From NCBI GenBank assembly GCA_963717765.1, contig CAVQWX010000003.1, positions 744,001 to 808,000 of the forward strand: DNA of 64,000 nt, written 5' to 3'. A program made the translations under genes and the position numbers. The first letter of the stretch is position 1, and every line of letters starts with the position of its first letter. The stretch comes from JACDER01 sp963717765. GTDB lineage: Bacteria; Actinomycetota; Thermoleophilia; Gaiellales; Gaiellaceae. Below, in pieces: positions 40,665-49,502 of this stretch. The notes beneath the pieces are model-generated. The model was not told the origin of the DNA, did no database searches, and saw only the letters and a list, made by a program, of their open reading frames with translations.

Positions 40665-41656
40665 GCGACCTTGCTCTCGCAGCCTTCGCCGCAGAGACCG
40701 GCGCACACCTCGTGGACGAGCCGCGGAGCCGCCGTTACGAGCGATTTCGGCGGGCGTTCGACGCGGCAGCCTACGGCGGCTCGTTGACCGAGCACGGCCT
40801 GCGGTTCATCGGCCGATCACAATCCGAGTTTCCTCCGCTTCTGCGGGCCATCCACGACCCACCTCCCGGCCTCTTCCTGCGCGGAACGGCGGGAGTCGAC
40901 GTCCTCCTCCGCGACGCGGTGGCAATCGTCGGTGCACGCACCTGCTCGAGCTACGGCGCCCATGTCGCCCGATCTCTGGGGCGCGAGCTCGCGGCCGCCG
41001 GATTACCCGTCGTGAGCGGCATGGCCCGAGGGATCGACGGAGAGGCTCACCGCGGCGCGCTGGAAGCGGGCGGGATCACCGTGGCCGTGCTCGGGTGTGG
41101 GATCGACCGCGACTACCCGGCATCACATGCCACGCTGGCCGGTGAGGTCGCCCGCCGAGGGCTCATCGTGTCGGAGTACCCGCCGGGAGTCGAGCCCGCG
41201 CCCTGGCGTTTCCCGGCCCGGAACCGCATCATCGCCGGACTTACCCGTGCGGTCGTGGTCGTCGAGGCGCGGGAGCGAAGCGGCGCCCTGATAACAGCCG
41301 ATCTTGCGCTCGAGGAGGGACGGGAGGTGTTCGCTGTCCCGGGTGAGATCACGTCGTCACTCTCGGTCGGGAGCAACGGGCTCCTGCGTCTGGGCGCCCA
41401 TGTGGTCACCGCGGCGCAGGACGTCATGGATGCGCTTGGGGTGGCACGTCCGACAGCTCCTTCCGAGCCTGAGCTCGATTCGCGCACGCGCCGCGTACTC
41501 GACGTGCTTGCCGACGCTCCCGCCACTGCCGACGAGCTCGCCGGCACACTGGGCTTGCCGGCTGCCGCCGTGGCGCCGGCGCTGACCACCCTCGAGCTTG
41601 CAGGCCTGATCATGGAGGCGGAAGGCCTGTACCGGGCGGTGATGCCCGCGGGTTAG
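40661..41656 (+). CDS. dprA: DNA-processing protein DprA
   Basis: A 331-residue DprA, which loads RecA on incoming single-stranded DNA. TTG start overlapping comM. The Rossmann fold is complete: VAIVGARTCSSYGAHVARSLGRELAAAGLPVVSGMARGIDGEAHRGALEAGGITVAVLGCGIDRDYPASH, then EYPPGVEPAPWRFPARNRIIAGLTRAVVVVEARERSGALIT. The C-terminal winged helix is DVLADAPATADELAGTLGLPAAAVAPALTTLELAGL. With comM this suggests transformation capability, but the ComE uptake genes are not in the window. Confidence 0.94.
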   Translation: MSDLALAAFAAETGAHLVDEPRSRRYERFRRAFDAAAYGGSLTEHGLRFIGRSQSEFPPLLRAIHDPPPGLFLRGTAGVDVLLRDAVAIVGARTCSSYGAHVARSLGRELAAAGLPVVSGMARGIDGEAHRGALEAGGITVAVLGCGIDRDYPASHATLAGEVARRGLIVSEYPPGVEPAPWRFPARNRIIAGLTRAVVVVEARERSGALITADLALEEGREVFAVPGEITSSLSVGSNGLLRLGAHVVTAAQDVMDALGVARPTAPSEPELDSRTRRVLDVLADAPATADELAGTLGLPAAAVAPALTTLELAGLIMEAEGLYRAVMPAG

Positions 41657-41659
41657 CAT
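41654..41659 (+). promoter_or_regulatory. -10 box TAGCAT for the FAD oxidoreductase gene
   Basis: TAGCAT includes the dprA stop codon and ends 6 nt before the GTG at 41666. Confidence 0.45.
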
Positions 41660-41665
41660 CGCGTC

Positions 41666-42799
41666 GTGTCCACCTCATACTGGCTGGAAGAGCCAGGCAC
41701 TGAGCTCCACAGCAAGCCGCTCGACCGTCTGCCGGACGTCGACATTGTCGGTGGCGGGATCACCGGCTGCTCGGCGGCGAGGACGCTCGCGGAGGCGGGG
41801 CTCCGCGTGCGCGTCCACGAGGCGCGAGGAGTCGCTGAGGGCGCGAGTGGCCGCAACGGCGGTTTCGCGCTGCGCGGCGGAGCGATGCCGTACGAGCGCG
41901 CGCGTGAGTGGCTGGGTGCAGACGAAGCCGGCGCCTACTGGAGGGCAACGGAGGAGGCGCTACGGCGGCTGGGCGAGTTCGTCGGCGACGCGCTCCGGCG
42001 GGTCGGCAGTCTGCATCTCGCCGCGGACGAAGAGGAGCGCGAAGAGCTCCGCGTCGAGTACGAAGCGCTACGCGAGGACGGCTTCGAAGCCGAGTGGCGA
42101 GAGCCGCTCTCTGAGCCTCTGGGCGGACGCTTCCTCGCAGGGATCTTCACTCCCGCCGACGCGGCCGTGCAACCGGCGCGTATGACGCGGCGCCTCGCCG
42201 AGCGCGCGAGCGCGAGCGGTGTCGAGTTCGTCGAGCACCACCGGGTCGAATCCCTCTTGGAGCTGGCGGCCGACCGCGTCCTGATCGCGACCGACGGTTA
42301 TCCGAGCGGCCTTCTGGGAGAGTTCGAAGGCCTGATCGTTCCCACGAGGGGGCAGATGGTCGCTACAGAACCCATCGCCGAGCGTCTATTCGAGTACCCG
42401 CACTTCGGCCGGCACGGGTTCGCCTACTGGCAGCAGGTGGAGGATGGCCGCATCACGGCCGGTGGGTTCCGCGACGTCGACCTGACGACCGAGTTCACCG
42501 CGGAGGAAGTGATCACACCGACGATCCAGGACTCACTCGAGAACTTCCTCGAGGGAATCGTCGGTCGTCCGCTCACCGTCACGCACCGCTGGGCGGGAAT
42601 CTTCGGCCTCGTGCTCGACTTCATGCCGGTCGTCGGCCCAGTCCCCGGCATCGAAGGCGCCTGGGTATGCGGCGGCTATTCCGGGCACGGGAACGTCCTC
42701 GCATTCATGTGCGGCGACCTCGTCGCCAAGGCGATGCTCGGCGAGGAGAACCCTTACCTCGCGCTGTTCGACCCGGCTCGCCTGCTGACCGCGGCCTAG
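41666..42799 (+). CDS. FAD-dependent amine/amino-acid oxidase (DAO family)
   Basis: A 377-residue flavoprotein. FAD-binding: DVDIVGGGITGCSAARTLAEAGLRVRVHEA, with ASGRNGGFALRGG typical of gamma-glutamylputrescine oxidase-like and glycine/D-amino-acid oxidases. C-terminal HRWAGIFGLVLDFMPVVGPVPGIEGAWVCGGYSGHGNVLAFMCGDLVA is the closing FAD motif. The first residues STSYWLEEPG match the PuuB-type start. Substrate is likely an amine; the nearby ornithine-cyclodeaminase-like gene lies on the other strand. It overlaps the next gene tail to tail by 4 nt. Confidence 0.88.
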   Translation: MSTSYWLEEPGTELHSKPLDRLPDVDIVGGGITGCSAARTLAEAGLRVRVHEARGVAEGASGRNGGFALRGGAMPYERAREWLGADEAGAYWRATEEALRRLGEFVGDALRRVGSLHLAADEEEREELRVEYEALREDGFEAEWREPLSEPLGGRFLAGIFTPADAAVQPARMTRRLAERASASGVEFVEHHRVESLLELAADRVLIATDGYPSGLLGEFEGLIVPTRGQMVATEPIAERLFEYPHFGRHGFAYWQQVEDGRITAGGFRDVDLTTEFTAEEVITPTIQDSLENFLEGIVGRPLTVTHRWAGIFGLVLDFMPVVGPVPGIEGAWVCGGYSGHGNVLAFMCGDLVAKAMLGEENPYLALFDPARLLTAA

Positions 42800-43620
42800 C
42801 TCTCGCTCGTCGGCGCCTCTCCTGGCGAGGGACGGCTCGGCGCGCCGCCGATGAGGTTGATGAACCAGATGTTGAAGCGCTCGGCCCAACCGGGATGCAC
42901 TTCGTAGCGCTGGTGGGCACGTTCCCGCATTCGCGGACTGTGCTTGTAGAACCAGCGGGACCAAGCCGAGTGCGGCTTCGCAAGGCGCAATGCCCCGATC
43001 AGGCCTACGAAGGGAACGAAGATCGCGGCGAGGCCGAGCATGAGCTTCCCCTTGAGGAACGTGATCGCCGCCAAGACGATGTTGAGGGCGATGACGCCGA
43101 ATGCGATGGTGCGCGAGTAGTGGGCGTCGTCCACCCCGAAGGGCGAGACGCCGACCATCAGCAGACCGGCGAGCATGACGCCCATTACGGTCGCGTCTAT
43201 GGACGTGCGTCCCTCGGGCGACCAGTAGACGTCCTTGAGGTAGAGCGAGAGTGCGAACTCGTCCAGGACGAGCGCCGCGCCGACGCCGAAGAAGATGGCG
43301 ACCAGGTCGCGGCCTACCCCAGTTGGCTGCACGGCGACCGTGACGATCGCCGTCACGATCAGGATGAGGATGCCCACGACCATGTGGTGGAGATGGACGC
43401 CCCCCGCCACGCTTCTGCTTCCCCAGCCGTACACGCGCGCGAGCCGGGTGTACAGCCGTGTGAGCGCGAAGGTGATGAGAAATGCGAGCAGCAGCAGCAG
43501 TACGGGCTCTTTGCCGTCCCCGACGATGTGCTCCGAGTAACCGGGAATGAAGCGGAAGACATCGAGGTCGTGAGCGGTGGCGTTCGCGATGTTCGAGGCG
43601 CTGTCGAGCAGGAAGAACAT
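42796..43620 (-). CDS. Polytopic membrane protein of unknown function
   Basis: A 274-residue integral membrane protein with about six spans: ~40-60 (LLLLLAFLITFALTRLY), ~82-105, ~108-128, ~148-165, ~172-192 and ~195-215. The conserved-looking HLHHMVVGI and DEFALSLYLKDVYWSPEGR segments could hold functional His/Asp residues. The family seems common in actinobacteria but has no name I can give. The C-terminal ~60 residues are cytoplasmic and polar. Two nt separate it from the upstream OCD gene, so they are probably one operon. Confidence 0.75.
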   Translation of the reverse strand: MFFLLDSASNIANATAHDLDVFRFIPGYSEHIVGDGKEPVLLLLLAFLITFALTRLYTRLARVYGWGSRSVAGGVHLHHMVVGILILIVTAIVTVAVQPTGVGRDLVAIFFGVGAALVLDEFALSLYLKDVYWSPEGRTSIDATVMGVMLAGLLMVGVSPFGVDDAHYSRTIAFGVIALNIVLAAITFLKGKLMLGLAAIFVPFVGLIGALRLAKPHSAWSRWFYKHSPRMRERAHQRYEVHPGWAERFNIWFINLIGGAPSRPSPGEAPTSES

Positions 43621-43622
43621 GG

Positions 43623-44564
43623 CTAGAGCTGGATCTCCTGCACGCGCGGCAACCGGTCGGCGTGTTCGAACGCTGCGAGTGCAACAGCGAGATCCTGGAT
43701 GGCGAGGCCCGTCGAGTCGAAGACGGTGATCTCGTCGGCGGTCCGGCGGCCCTCGGCCTGGCCGGCGAGGACCGCGCCCAACTCGGTCACGTCGTCGCGC
43801 TCGAGAACGCCGGCCTCGACGGCATGGACGAGATCGCCGTTGTGGCTCGCTTGCGTCCAGTCGTCGCAGAACACGCGCACTCGGGCCAGCTCTGCGACTG
43901 CGATCTCGGCTTTACCTGGGCCATCAGCGCCCATCAAGCTTGCATGCTGGCCAGGACGAAGCGAGCCCTCTTCGAGCAAGGTTTCGTGACCCGGCGTCAC
44001 GGTGACGACCAGGTCTGCGCCGAGCGCCTGATCCCGGCTGTCGGCGACATCCGCTCCGAGCTCATCGGCTGCTGCCCAGGCCCGTTCCTCGTCGACGTCC
44101 CAGAGAAGCGGTCGCCTGCCTCGGGCGGCGAACGTGCGTGCCGCGGCCTTGCCGTTGATCCCCGCTCCGATCACCGCTGCCGTCTCCGCGTCCGGACGAC
44201 CCAGGGTCTCCGCCGCCAGCACTGCAGCCGCCCCCGTTCGTAGCCGGGTGATCGCACCCGCGTCGAAGATCGCTTCGAGGGAGCCGTTCTGCGCACTCGA
44301 CAGCAGCACGAGCCCCGCCACGGTGGGCAGGCCCTGGCCCGGGTTGCCGGGGAAGGAGGTCACCCACTTCAGGAGCGCATGGCCGTCGCCGAGGGCGGGC
44401 ATGGCTCGGAAATCCCCGGCCGGATAAGCGGGGACATAGACCTTCGGGGGCATCGACCATTCGCCGCGCGCGTATGCGATGAACGCGGCTCGAACTGCCT
44501 CGACGGCCCGCTCGGGCGGGACGGCGGACTCGACGTCCTCTGCAGAGAAGAACGGCACTTTCAC
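43623..44564 (-). CDS. Ornithine cyclodeaminase / mu-crystallin family dehydrogenase
   Basis: A 313-residue NAD(P)-dependent enzyme, GTG start. It matches the OCD/alanine dehydrogenase family: GEWSMPPKVYVPAY, GHALLKWVTSFPGNPGQGLPTV, LEAIFDAGAITRLRTGAAAVLAAETLGR, then the Rossmann loop AAVIGAGINGKAAARTF, and GADGPGKAEI. Possible activities are L-alanine, ornithine or ketimine reduction; the reaction is not distinguishable. A minus-strand -10 box precedes it. Confidence 0.88.
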   Translation of the reverse strand: MKVPFFSAEDVESAVPPERAVEAVRAAFIAYARGEWSMPPKVYVPAYPAGDFRAMPALGDGHALLKWVTSFPGNPGQGLPTVAGLVLLSSAQNGSLEAIFDAGAITRLRTGAAAVLAAETLGRPDAETAAVIGAGINGKAAARTFAARGRRPLLWDVDEERAWAAADELGADVADSRDQALGADLVVTVTPGHETLLEEGSLRPGQHASLMGADGPGKAEIAVAELARVRVFCDDWTQASHNGDLVHAVEAGVLERDDVTELGAVLAGQAEGRRTADEITVFDSTGLAIQDLAVALAAFEHADRLPRVQEIQL

Positions 44565-44571
44565 CGCAGGA

Positions 44572-44577
44572 AGGGTA
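44572..44577 (-). promoter_or_regulatory. -10 box TACCCT for the OCD-family operon
   Basis: Minus-strand TACCCT lies 7 nt before the GTG. The 163-nt gap to pntB (44565-44727) has no ORF. Confidence 0.45.
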
Positions 44578-44727
44578 CGCCGCGGATCCTCGAAGCGACG
44601 TCGCGCCCCCCGGCCGTGACTCGATTCGGCACGCTTTCGTTTCCCACGCGTCGCGGTTTCATCGATACGCTCGCAGTGGGGAGGAGGTTGGTGGCCACCC
44701 GGCCCGGAACGGCCGAGACGGAGACGG

Positions 44728-46122
44728 TTAGAGCGCCTTTACGTCGGACACGAGCGCCGCGACCGCATCCTTCGCGTCCGCGAAGAGCATCACCGTCTTC
44801 GGATCGCGGTAGAGCGGATTGTCGATCCCGGCGAACCCGGGATTCATGCTCCGCTTGATCACCACGACGTTCTGCGCCCTGTCGACGTCGAGGATCGGCA
44901 TTCCGTAGATCGGGCTCCCGGGCTGGTTGCGGGCGGCCGGATTCGTTACGTCGTTCGCGCCGATCACGAGCGCGACATCGGTCTCCGGGAAGTCGGAGTT
45001 GATGTCGTCCATCTCGTGGAGCTGGTCGTACGGCACGTTCGCTTCCGCCAGCAGCACGTTCATGTGCCCGGGCATCCGGCCGGCAACGGGGTGGATGGCA
45101 TACCGCACGTCCACTCCCCGGCGCTCGAGCTCGTCCGCGAGCTTGCGCACGTCGTGCTGGGCTTGAGCGACAGCGAGACCGTACCCGGGGATGATGATCA
45201 CGCGTCGTGCGTAGGCGAGCATGACCGCCACGTCCTCGGCGCTCGCCGAGCGCACCTGGCCGTCGCCGGCGGCCGCCGCGGCGTCCCCCGAGACCTGCAC
45301 CTGGCCGAATGCACCGAACAGGACATTCGAGACAGAACGTCCCATCGCGCGCGCCATCTTCAGCGTGAGGAGCGTCCCCGACGCACCCACGAGCATCCCG
45401 CTCACGATCAGGACGTTCTGGTGCAGGACGAAACCCGTGGCGGACGCGGCGACTCCCGTGGCGGCGTTCAGCAAGGAGATCACGACCGGCATGTCCGCCC
45501 CGCCGATCGGCAGGACGAACAGCACGCCGAAGAGAAGCGACCCGGCGATCAGGACAACGAAGAGCCACTGGTTCTCGACGCCCGCGACGATTGCGATCCC
45601 GATCCCTACCAGCGCCGCCAGCAATGCCAGGTTTCCGACCTTCTGCCCCGGATACGTGATCGGCCGGCCGGAGATCAGATCCTGGAGCTTCCCGAAGGCG
45701 ATCATGCTCCCCGCGAAGGAGACGCTGCCGATCAGCGCGGACAGGACGCTCGACACCGAGCTCTCCGTCGGCAGCCGCCCGGGATCGGGCGCAATGGCAT
45801 GAAACTCCGCCAGCGCCACCAATGCCGCCGCCCCACCGCCGACGCCGTTGAACAGCGCCACCATCTGCGGCATCGCGGTCATCTTCACCGCACGCGCCGC
45901 GTACCACCCGATCGGCGCAAAAATGGCCATGACCGCCAGGATCGACCAGTAGTTCGTCAGCCCCGGCTGGGCGAAAGTGACCCCGACGGCGATCGCCATT
46001 CCGGCCGCGCCGAACCACGTGCCCAGCCGCGCGTGCGCCGGGGAGGAGAGGAACTTCAATGCGAGGATGAAGGTCACGATCGTGACCAGGTAGCCGAGGT
46101 TAATCGCGTCGGCTCTGCTCAT
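44728..46122 (-). CDS. pntB: NAD(P) transhydrogenase subunit beta
   Basis: A 464-residue PntB, the proton-translocating transhydrogenase subunit. About eight to nine membrane spans cover residues 1-255 (LGYLVTIVTFILALKFLSS at the start, VVISLLNAATGVAASATGFVL later). The C-terminal domain III binds NADP: VIIIPGYGLAVAQAQHDVRKLADELERRGVDVRYAIHPVAGRMPGHMNVLLAEANVPYDQL, and VALVIGANDVTNPAARN. Complete. Its start overlaps pntA2 by 23 nt. The operon order is pntA1-repeat-pntA2-pntB, with the split alpha chain typical of many bacteria. Confidence 0.95.
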   Translation of the reverse strand: MSRADAINLGYLVTIVTFILALKFLSSPAHARLGTWFGAAGMAIAVGVTFAQPGLTNYWSILAVMAIFAPIGWYAARAVKMTAMPQMVALFNGVGGGAAALVALAEFHAIAPDPGRLPTESSVSSVLSALIGSVSFAGSMIAFGKLQDLISGRPITYPGQKVGNLALLAALVGIGIAIVAGVENQWLFVVLIAGSLLFGVLFVLPIGGADMPVVISLLNAATGVAASATGFVLHQNVLIVSGMLVGASGTLLTLKMARAMGRSVSNVLFGAFGQVQVSGDAAAAAGDGQVRSASAEDVAVMLAYARRVIIIPGYGLAVAQAQHDVRKLADELERRGVDVRYAIHPVAGRMPGHMNVLLAEANVPYDQLHEMDDINSDFPETDVALVIGANDVTNPAARNQPGSPIYGMPILDVDRAQNVVVIKRSMNPGFAGIDNPLYRDPKTVMLFADAKDAVAALVSDVKAL

Positions 46123-46420
46123 CCTCCGCCTCTCCGGGCTTCTTCTTGAACATCTCCAGCATGCGGTCAGTGACGACGAAGCCGCCGACCACGTTCATCG
46201 TCCCGAGCGCCACGGCCGCCAGGGAGATGACGCGGACCCACCACACCTGCCCCGGCAACCCGGCCACGATGATCGCCCCCACCAGAACGATTCCGTGGAT
46301 CGCGTTCGTGCCGGACATGAGGGGCGTGTGCAGGAGGGTCGGCACCTTCGAGATCACCTCGAAGCCGACGAAGATCGCCAGCACGAGCACCGTCAGCTCG
46401 ATGATGAACTGGCTCGGCAT
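46100..46420 (-). CDS. pntAB: NAD(P) transhydrogenase alpha subunit part 2 (membrane)
   Basis: A 106-residue membrane part of the split alpha subunit. Three spans: ~5-23 (FIIELTVLVLAIFVGFEVI), ~42-60 and ~64-88. HTPLMSGTNAIHGIVLVGAIIVAG is the family signature. It starts at ATG 46420, directly after the 219-bp repeat copy 2. Confidence 0.93.
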   Translation of the reverse strand: MPSQFIIELTVLVLAIFVGFEVISKVPTLLHTPLMSGTNAIHGIVLVGAIIVAGLPGQVWWVRVISLAAVALGTMNVVGGFVVTDRMLEMFKKKPGEAEDEQSRRD

Positions 46421-46421
46421 C

Positions 46422-46640
46422 AGATGGTTGATGCCATGAGATCGCCTGTTCCGGGGCGCGAGCTGGTGCGTCTGGGGCGTCGCGGCGGACGCTTGCCGAT
46501 GCCGGGAGCATCGGTGAGCGGCCGACGCGGCGAAGCGCAGGCACGGTGGAGGCCGGCTCCGCCGGCCGGAACCGGGCCGGAGCGGCCCAGGCGTGCCAGA
46601 TCGCGCAGCCGGACGCGCGAGATCGTGGCATTAACCATCT
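46422..46640. repeat. 219-bp structured repeat, copy 2 (inside pnt operon)
   Basis: Exactly the same length as the copy at 27279-27497. Left end AGATGGTTGATGCCATGAGATCGC; right end read backwards AGATGGTTAATGCCACGATCTCGC, a 20/24 terminal inverted repeat that is better preserved than in copy 1. It fills the entire space between the stop of pntA1 (46639-46641) and the start of pntA2 (46420), so an operon has been interrupted without breaking either gene. No flanking target-site duplication is clear in either copy. Confidence 0.8.
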
Positions 46641-47736
46641 AGGCCGGCACCTCCTCGCGCCGGGTGACGCATGCGCCGGAGACGATCTCGTCCTCGAAGT
46701 CGAGCCGCAGCTCGCCGTCGGATACGAGCAGGTCCAGCAGCGCGGCCACGTTCTTCGAGTAGAGCTGGCTGGCATGCGACGGCATCGTGCTCGGCAGGTT
46801 CAGCAGGCCGAGAATGATCACGTCCTCGTGCACGACCTCCTCGCCGGGCTCGGTCAGCTCGCAGTTGCCGCCAGCCTCGGCGGCCAGGTCGACGATCACC
46901 GACCCCGCTCGCATCCCGCGGACGGCCGAGGCGGGGATGAGCTTCGGCGCGGGGCGGCCCGGAACCAGCGCTGTCGTGATGACGACGTCGAACTCCGGGA
47001 TCCGCTGCTCGAGCGCCTCCTGCTGGCGCGCCTGCTCCTCCGGCGTCAGCTCGCGCGCGTACCCGCCCTCGGACTCCTCGCCGACCACACCGAGGTCGAG
47101 AAACGTCGCGCCCAGCGACTCGACCTGCTCGCGCACGACCGGGCGGATGTCGAACCCGGACACGACGGCGCCAAGCCGGCGCGCGGTGGCGATCGCTTGC
47201 AGGCCGGCCACGCCCGCCCCCATCACGAGCACCTTGGCCGGCGCGACCGTCCCCGCGGCCGTCATCAGCATGGGGAAGAACCGCGGGAGCCGGTCGGCCG
47301 CCAGCAGTACGGCCTTGTATCCGCCCACCGTGCTCTGCGAGGACAAGGCGTCCATCGACTGCGCGCGCGTGATGCGCGGGATCGACTCCATCGCAAAGCC
47401 GACGACCCCGCGCTCTGACAGACGTTCGATCCCTTCCTTGTCCGTCAACGGCTCGAGGAAAGAGATCAGCGCCACGCCCCCCGGCATCGCCGCCACCTCG
47501 TCGGCTGTCGGCTTGCGCACGCGGACGACGACGTCGGCGCCCGAATACAGCTCGGGGCCGGAAGCAACCGTGGCCCCCGCCTCGCGGTAGGCGTCATCCG
47601 AGAACCAGGCGCCCTCGCCGGCGCCCGACTCGACGGCGATCTCGAGCCCGGAACCGGCCAAACGCGCGACCGTGTCGGGCACGAACGCGACGCGCCGCTC
47701 GCCTGCGGCCGTCTCCCTGGGAACCGCGACCTTCAC
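46639..47736 (-). CDS. pntAA: NAD(P) transhydrogenase alpha subunit part 1 (NAD-binding)
   Basis: A 365-residue NAD-binding domain I, GTG start. Segments: KVAVPRETAAGERRVAFVPDTVARL, VVRVRKPTADEVAAMPGGVALISFLEPL, RITRAQSMDALSSQSTVGGYKAVLLAA, VLVMGAGVAGLQAIATARRLGAVVSGFDIRP and TTALVPGRPAPKLI. Close relatives of alanine dehydrogenase, but the operon fixes the identity. The stop overlaps the edge of the repeat element. Confidence 0.95.
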   Translation of the reverse strand: MKVAVPRETAAGERRVAFVPDTVARLAGSGLEIAVESGAGEGAWFSDDAYREAGATVASGPELYSGADVVVRVRKPTADEVAAMPGGVALISFLEPLTDKEGIERLSERGVVGFAMESIPRITRAQSMDALSSQSTVGGYKAVLLAADRLPRFFPMLMTAAGTVAPAKVLVMGAGVAGLQAIATARRLGAVVSGFDIRPVVREQVESLGATFLDLGVVGEESEGGYARELTPEEQARQQEALEQRIPEFDVVITTALVPGRPAPKLIPASAVRGMRAGSVIVDLAAEAGGNCELTEPGEEVVHEDVIILGLLNLPSTMPSHASQLYSKNVAALLDLLVSDGELRLDFEDEIVSGACVTRREEVPA

Positions 47737-47744
47737 CGCGCGAA

Positions 47745-47750
47745 ACTCTA
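47745..47750 (-). promoter_or_regulatory. -10 box TAGAGT for the pnt operon
   Basis: Minus-strand TAGAGT lies 8 nt before the pntAA GTG, in the 54-nt gap shared with the divergent dedA gene. Confidence 0.45.
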
Positions 47751-47790
47751 GACGCGGCGGCGCCCGCAGTTTGCACCATCATGAGCAGAC

Positions 47791-48381
47791 ATGGCGCAGT
47801 TGATCAGTGACTACGGGTTGCTCATCCTGTTTCTCATCGTCGCGGCCGAGTCCAGCGGAATTCCGGTCCCGGGAGAGACGGCCCTGATCACGGCCGGCGT
47901 GGCAGCCTCGCAGGGCCACCTCGACATCGTGTGGGTGATCGTCGTCGCGGCGGCCGCCGCCATCATCGGCGACAACATCGGTTACCTGATCGGGCGCAAG
48001 GGCGGGACGAAGCTGCTCGCGCGCTGGGCTTGGACGCGGCGGATGCGGGACAAGTACATGCCGCCCACGCAGAGATTCTTCAACGCCCACGGGGGCAAGA
48101 CCATCTTTCTCGCGCGCTTCGTCGCGGTCCTGCGTGTCTTCGGCGCGTGGATCGCAGGGATCACGCACATGGCCTGGTGGCGCTTCTTCGCCTGGAACGC
48201 GGCGGGTGGGATCTGCTGGGCCGTCCTCGTCGGCCTGGTCGCGTACTACCTCGGGCACGCGGCCGCGGACGCGATCCAGAAGTGGGGGCTGATCGGCGCC
48301 GGCGTCGCGGTCGCCCTCGGCGTCCTGCTCTTCCTCGGCGTGCACTACCTGAGCAAGCGCGTCGTGCGCGAGGAGGATTAG
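47791..48381 (+). CDS. DedA family membrane protein
   Basis: A 196-residue DedA/VTT-domain protein, a probable phospholipid scramblase/flippase. Motifs: LIVAAESSGIPVPGETALITAGVAASQG with the re-entrant acidic Glu, GDNIGYLIGRKGG, and the signature FLARFVAVLRVFGAWIAGITHMAWWRFFAWNAAGGICWA with conserved Arg/Gly. Five or so spans, the last at ~165-185. It converges on the dehydrogenase gene with a 4-nt overlap. Confidence 0.92.
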   Translation: MAQLISDYGLLILFLIVAAESSGIPVPGETALITAGVAASQGHLDIVWVIVVAAAAAIIGDNIGYLIGRKGGTKLLARWAWTRRMRDKYMPPTQRFFNAHGGKTIFLARFVAVLRVFGAWIAGITHMAWWRFFAWNAAGGICWAVLVGLVAYYLGHAAADAIQKWGLIGAGVAVALGVLLFLGVHYLSKRVVREED

Positions 48382-49448
48382 AGGCTCGACCAGGCGTCCA
48401 GCTTCGAGCGGACGCGCGAGATGACCTCGTCCGTGAACTCGGTGGTCGAGGCGTGCCCGCCCAGATCGGCCGTTCGCACGCCCTGCGACACCGCCTCGAA
48501 GCAGGACTCGCGGATCGCGCGCCCGGCCTCGCGTGCCGGGCCTTCCATGTGCGTCAGGAGGGCAGCCCCGGCCAGGATCATCGCCATCGGGTTCGCCACG
48601 TTCTTTCCTTCCAGAGACGGCGCCGTCCCGTGCGCGGCCTCGGCCATCAGCGCGTCCGGCTCGAAGTCCTCGGCGAAGGCGACCAGCAATGACTCGGAGC
48701 CTGCGATCGAACCGAAGAGGGGCAGGACGAGGTCGGAGAGGATGTCCCCGTCGCGGTTCAGGCTGGGGATGACGAGCGGATCGCCCGTCGAGCCGATCAA
48801 CAGGGCAAACGTGGCGTCGATCAGCTGCGGCTCGTAGGGGACGTCCGGGTGCCGCGCGGCGGCGGCGTCCATCTCCTCCTTCAGCATCCCCTCGTAGATC
48901 GGGCTGACGGTGTACTTCGGGCCGCCGAACACCTTCGCGCCCGTGCGCGCGGCCTGGCGGAACGCGAATTCGGCGACCGCGTGACAGATGCGGCGCTCGA
49001 TCCGCTCCGTGCGCAGGGCAACCTCGTCGTCGCCCTCGCCCTCGCGCCATTCCGTCGCCCCGTATGCGTCGCCGACGGCCATGCGGACGATCGAGATGGG
49101 AGCGTGCACACCTCCCATCGGAACCACCCCCGGAATCCGCCGCCCGGTCCGGACGATGACCTTGCCGCCGATCTCCTCGCGGAGGATGCGATTCGGGGAG
49201 CCGACGTCGCCTGCCCCTTCCGGCGTGACGGTGGCCGCTTTCAGCCCCAGACCTGCCGCGCGGATCGCCTGCGCGGCTTCGAAAACCACCTGATTCTGCG
49301 TTGCGCGCCGCGATTCGAGCGAGAGATCGAAGCGGGGGAACTCGAACGGGATTCCCGTGACGTCCGGCGCAAGGACGCGCAGTGCTTCGTCGAGTAGCTC
49401 TTGTCCGGTCTGGTCGCCGTCGAGCACGACGATGGTCTGGCCGTCCAC
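48378..49448 (-). CDS. Isocitrate/isopropylmalate-type dehydrogenase
   Basis: A 356-residue decarboxylating dehydrogenase, GTG start. Seen: VVLDGDQTGQELLDEALRV at the N-terminus, KAATVTPEGAGDVGSPNRILREEI, the substrate-binding Arg region VRTGRRIPGV, RIERRICHAVAEFAFRQA, LIDATFALLI, and GDILSDLVLPLFGSIAGSESL, then EAAHGTAPSLEGKNVANPMAMILAGA. The EAAHGTAP motif and IPGV-type start are shared by IMDH, IDH and homoisocitrate enzymes; the middle favours NAD(P)-IDH-like proteins of this clade. No leu or cit neighbours help decide. Confidence 0.82.
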   Translation of the reverse strand: MDGQTIVVLDGDQTGQELLDEALRVLAPDVTGIPFEFPRFDLSLESRRATQNQVVFEAAQAIRAAGLGLKAATVTPEGAGDVGSPNRILREEIGGKVIVRTGRRIPGVVPMGGVHAPISIVRMAVGDAYGATEWREGEGDDEVALRTERIERRICHAVAEFAFRQAARTGAKVFGGPKYTVSPIYEGMLKEEMDAAAARHPDVPYEPQLIDATFALLIGSTGDPLVIPSLNRDGDILSDLVLPLFGSIAGSESLLVAFAEDFEPDALMAEAAHGTAPSLEGKNVANPMAMILAGAALLTHMEGPAREAGRAIRESCFEAVSQGVRTADLGGHASTTEFTDEVISRVRSKLDAWSSL

Positions 49449-49454
49449 GCGGCG

Positions 49455-49460
49455 ATTCTA
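49455..49460 (-). promoter_or_regulatory. -10 box TAGAAT for the dehydrogenase gene
   Basis: Minus-strand TAGAAT lies 6 nt before the GTG. Confidence 0.45.
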
Positions 49461-49502
49461 CTCGCGTGATTACGCACGACTCCGAACGGAAACAGAGCGG
49501 CC

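Noticed and set aside
39380..40706. Long overlapping frames antisense to or shifted from comM
   Set aside because: No domain similarity or plausible starts; shadows of a GC-rich coding region.
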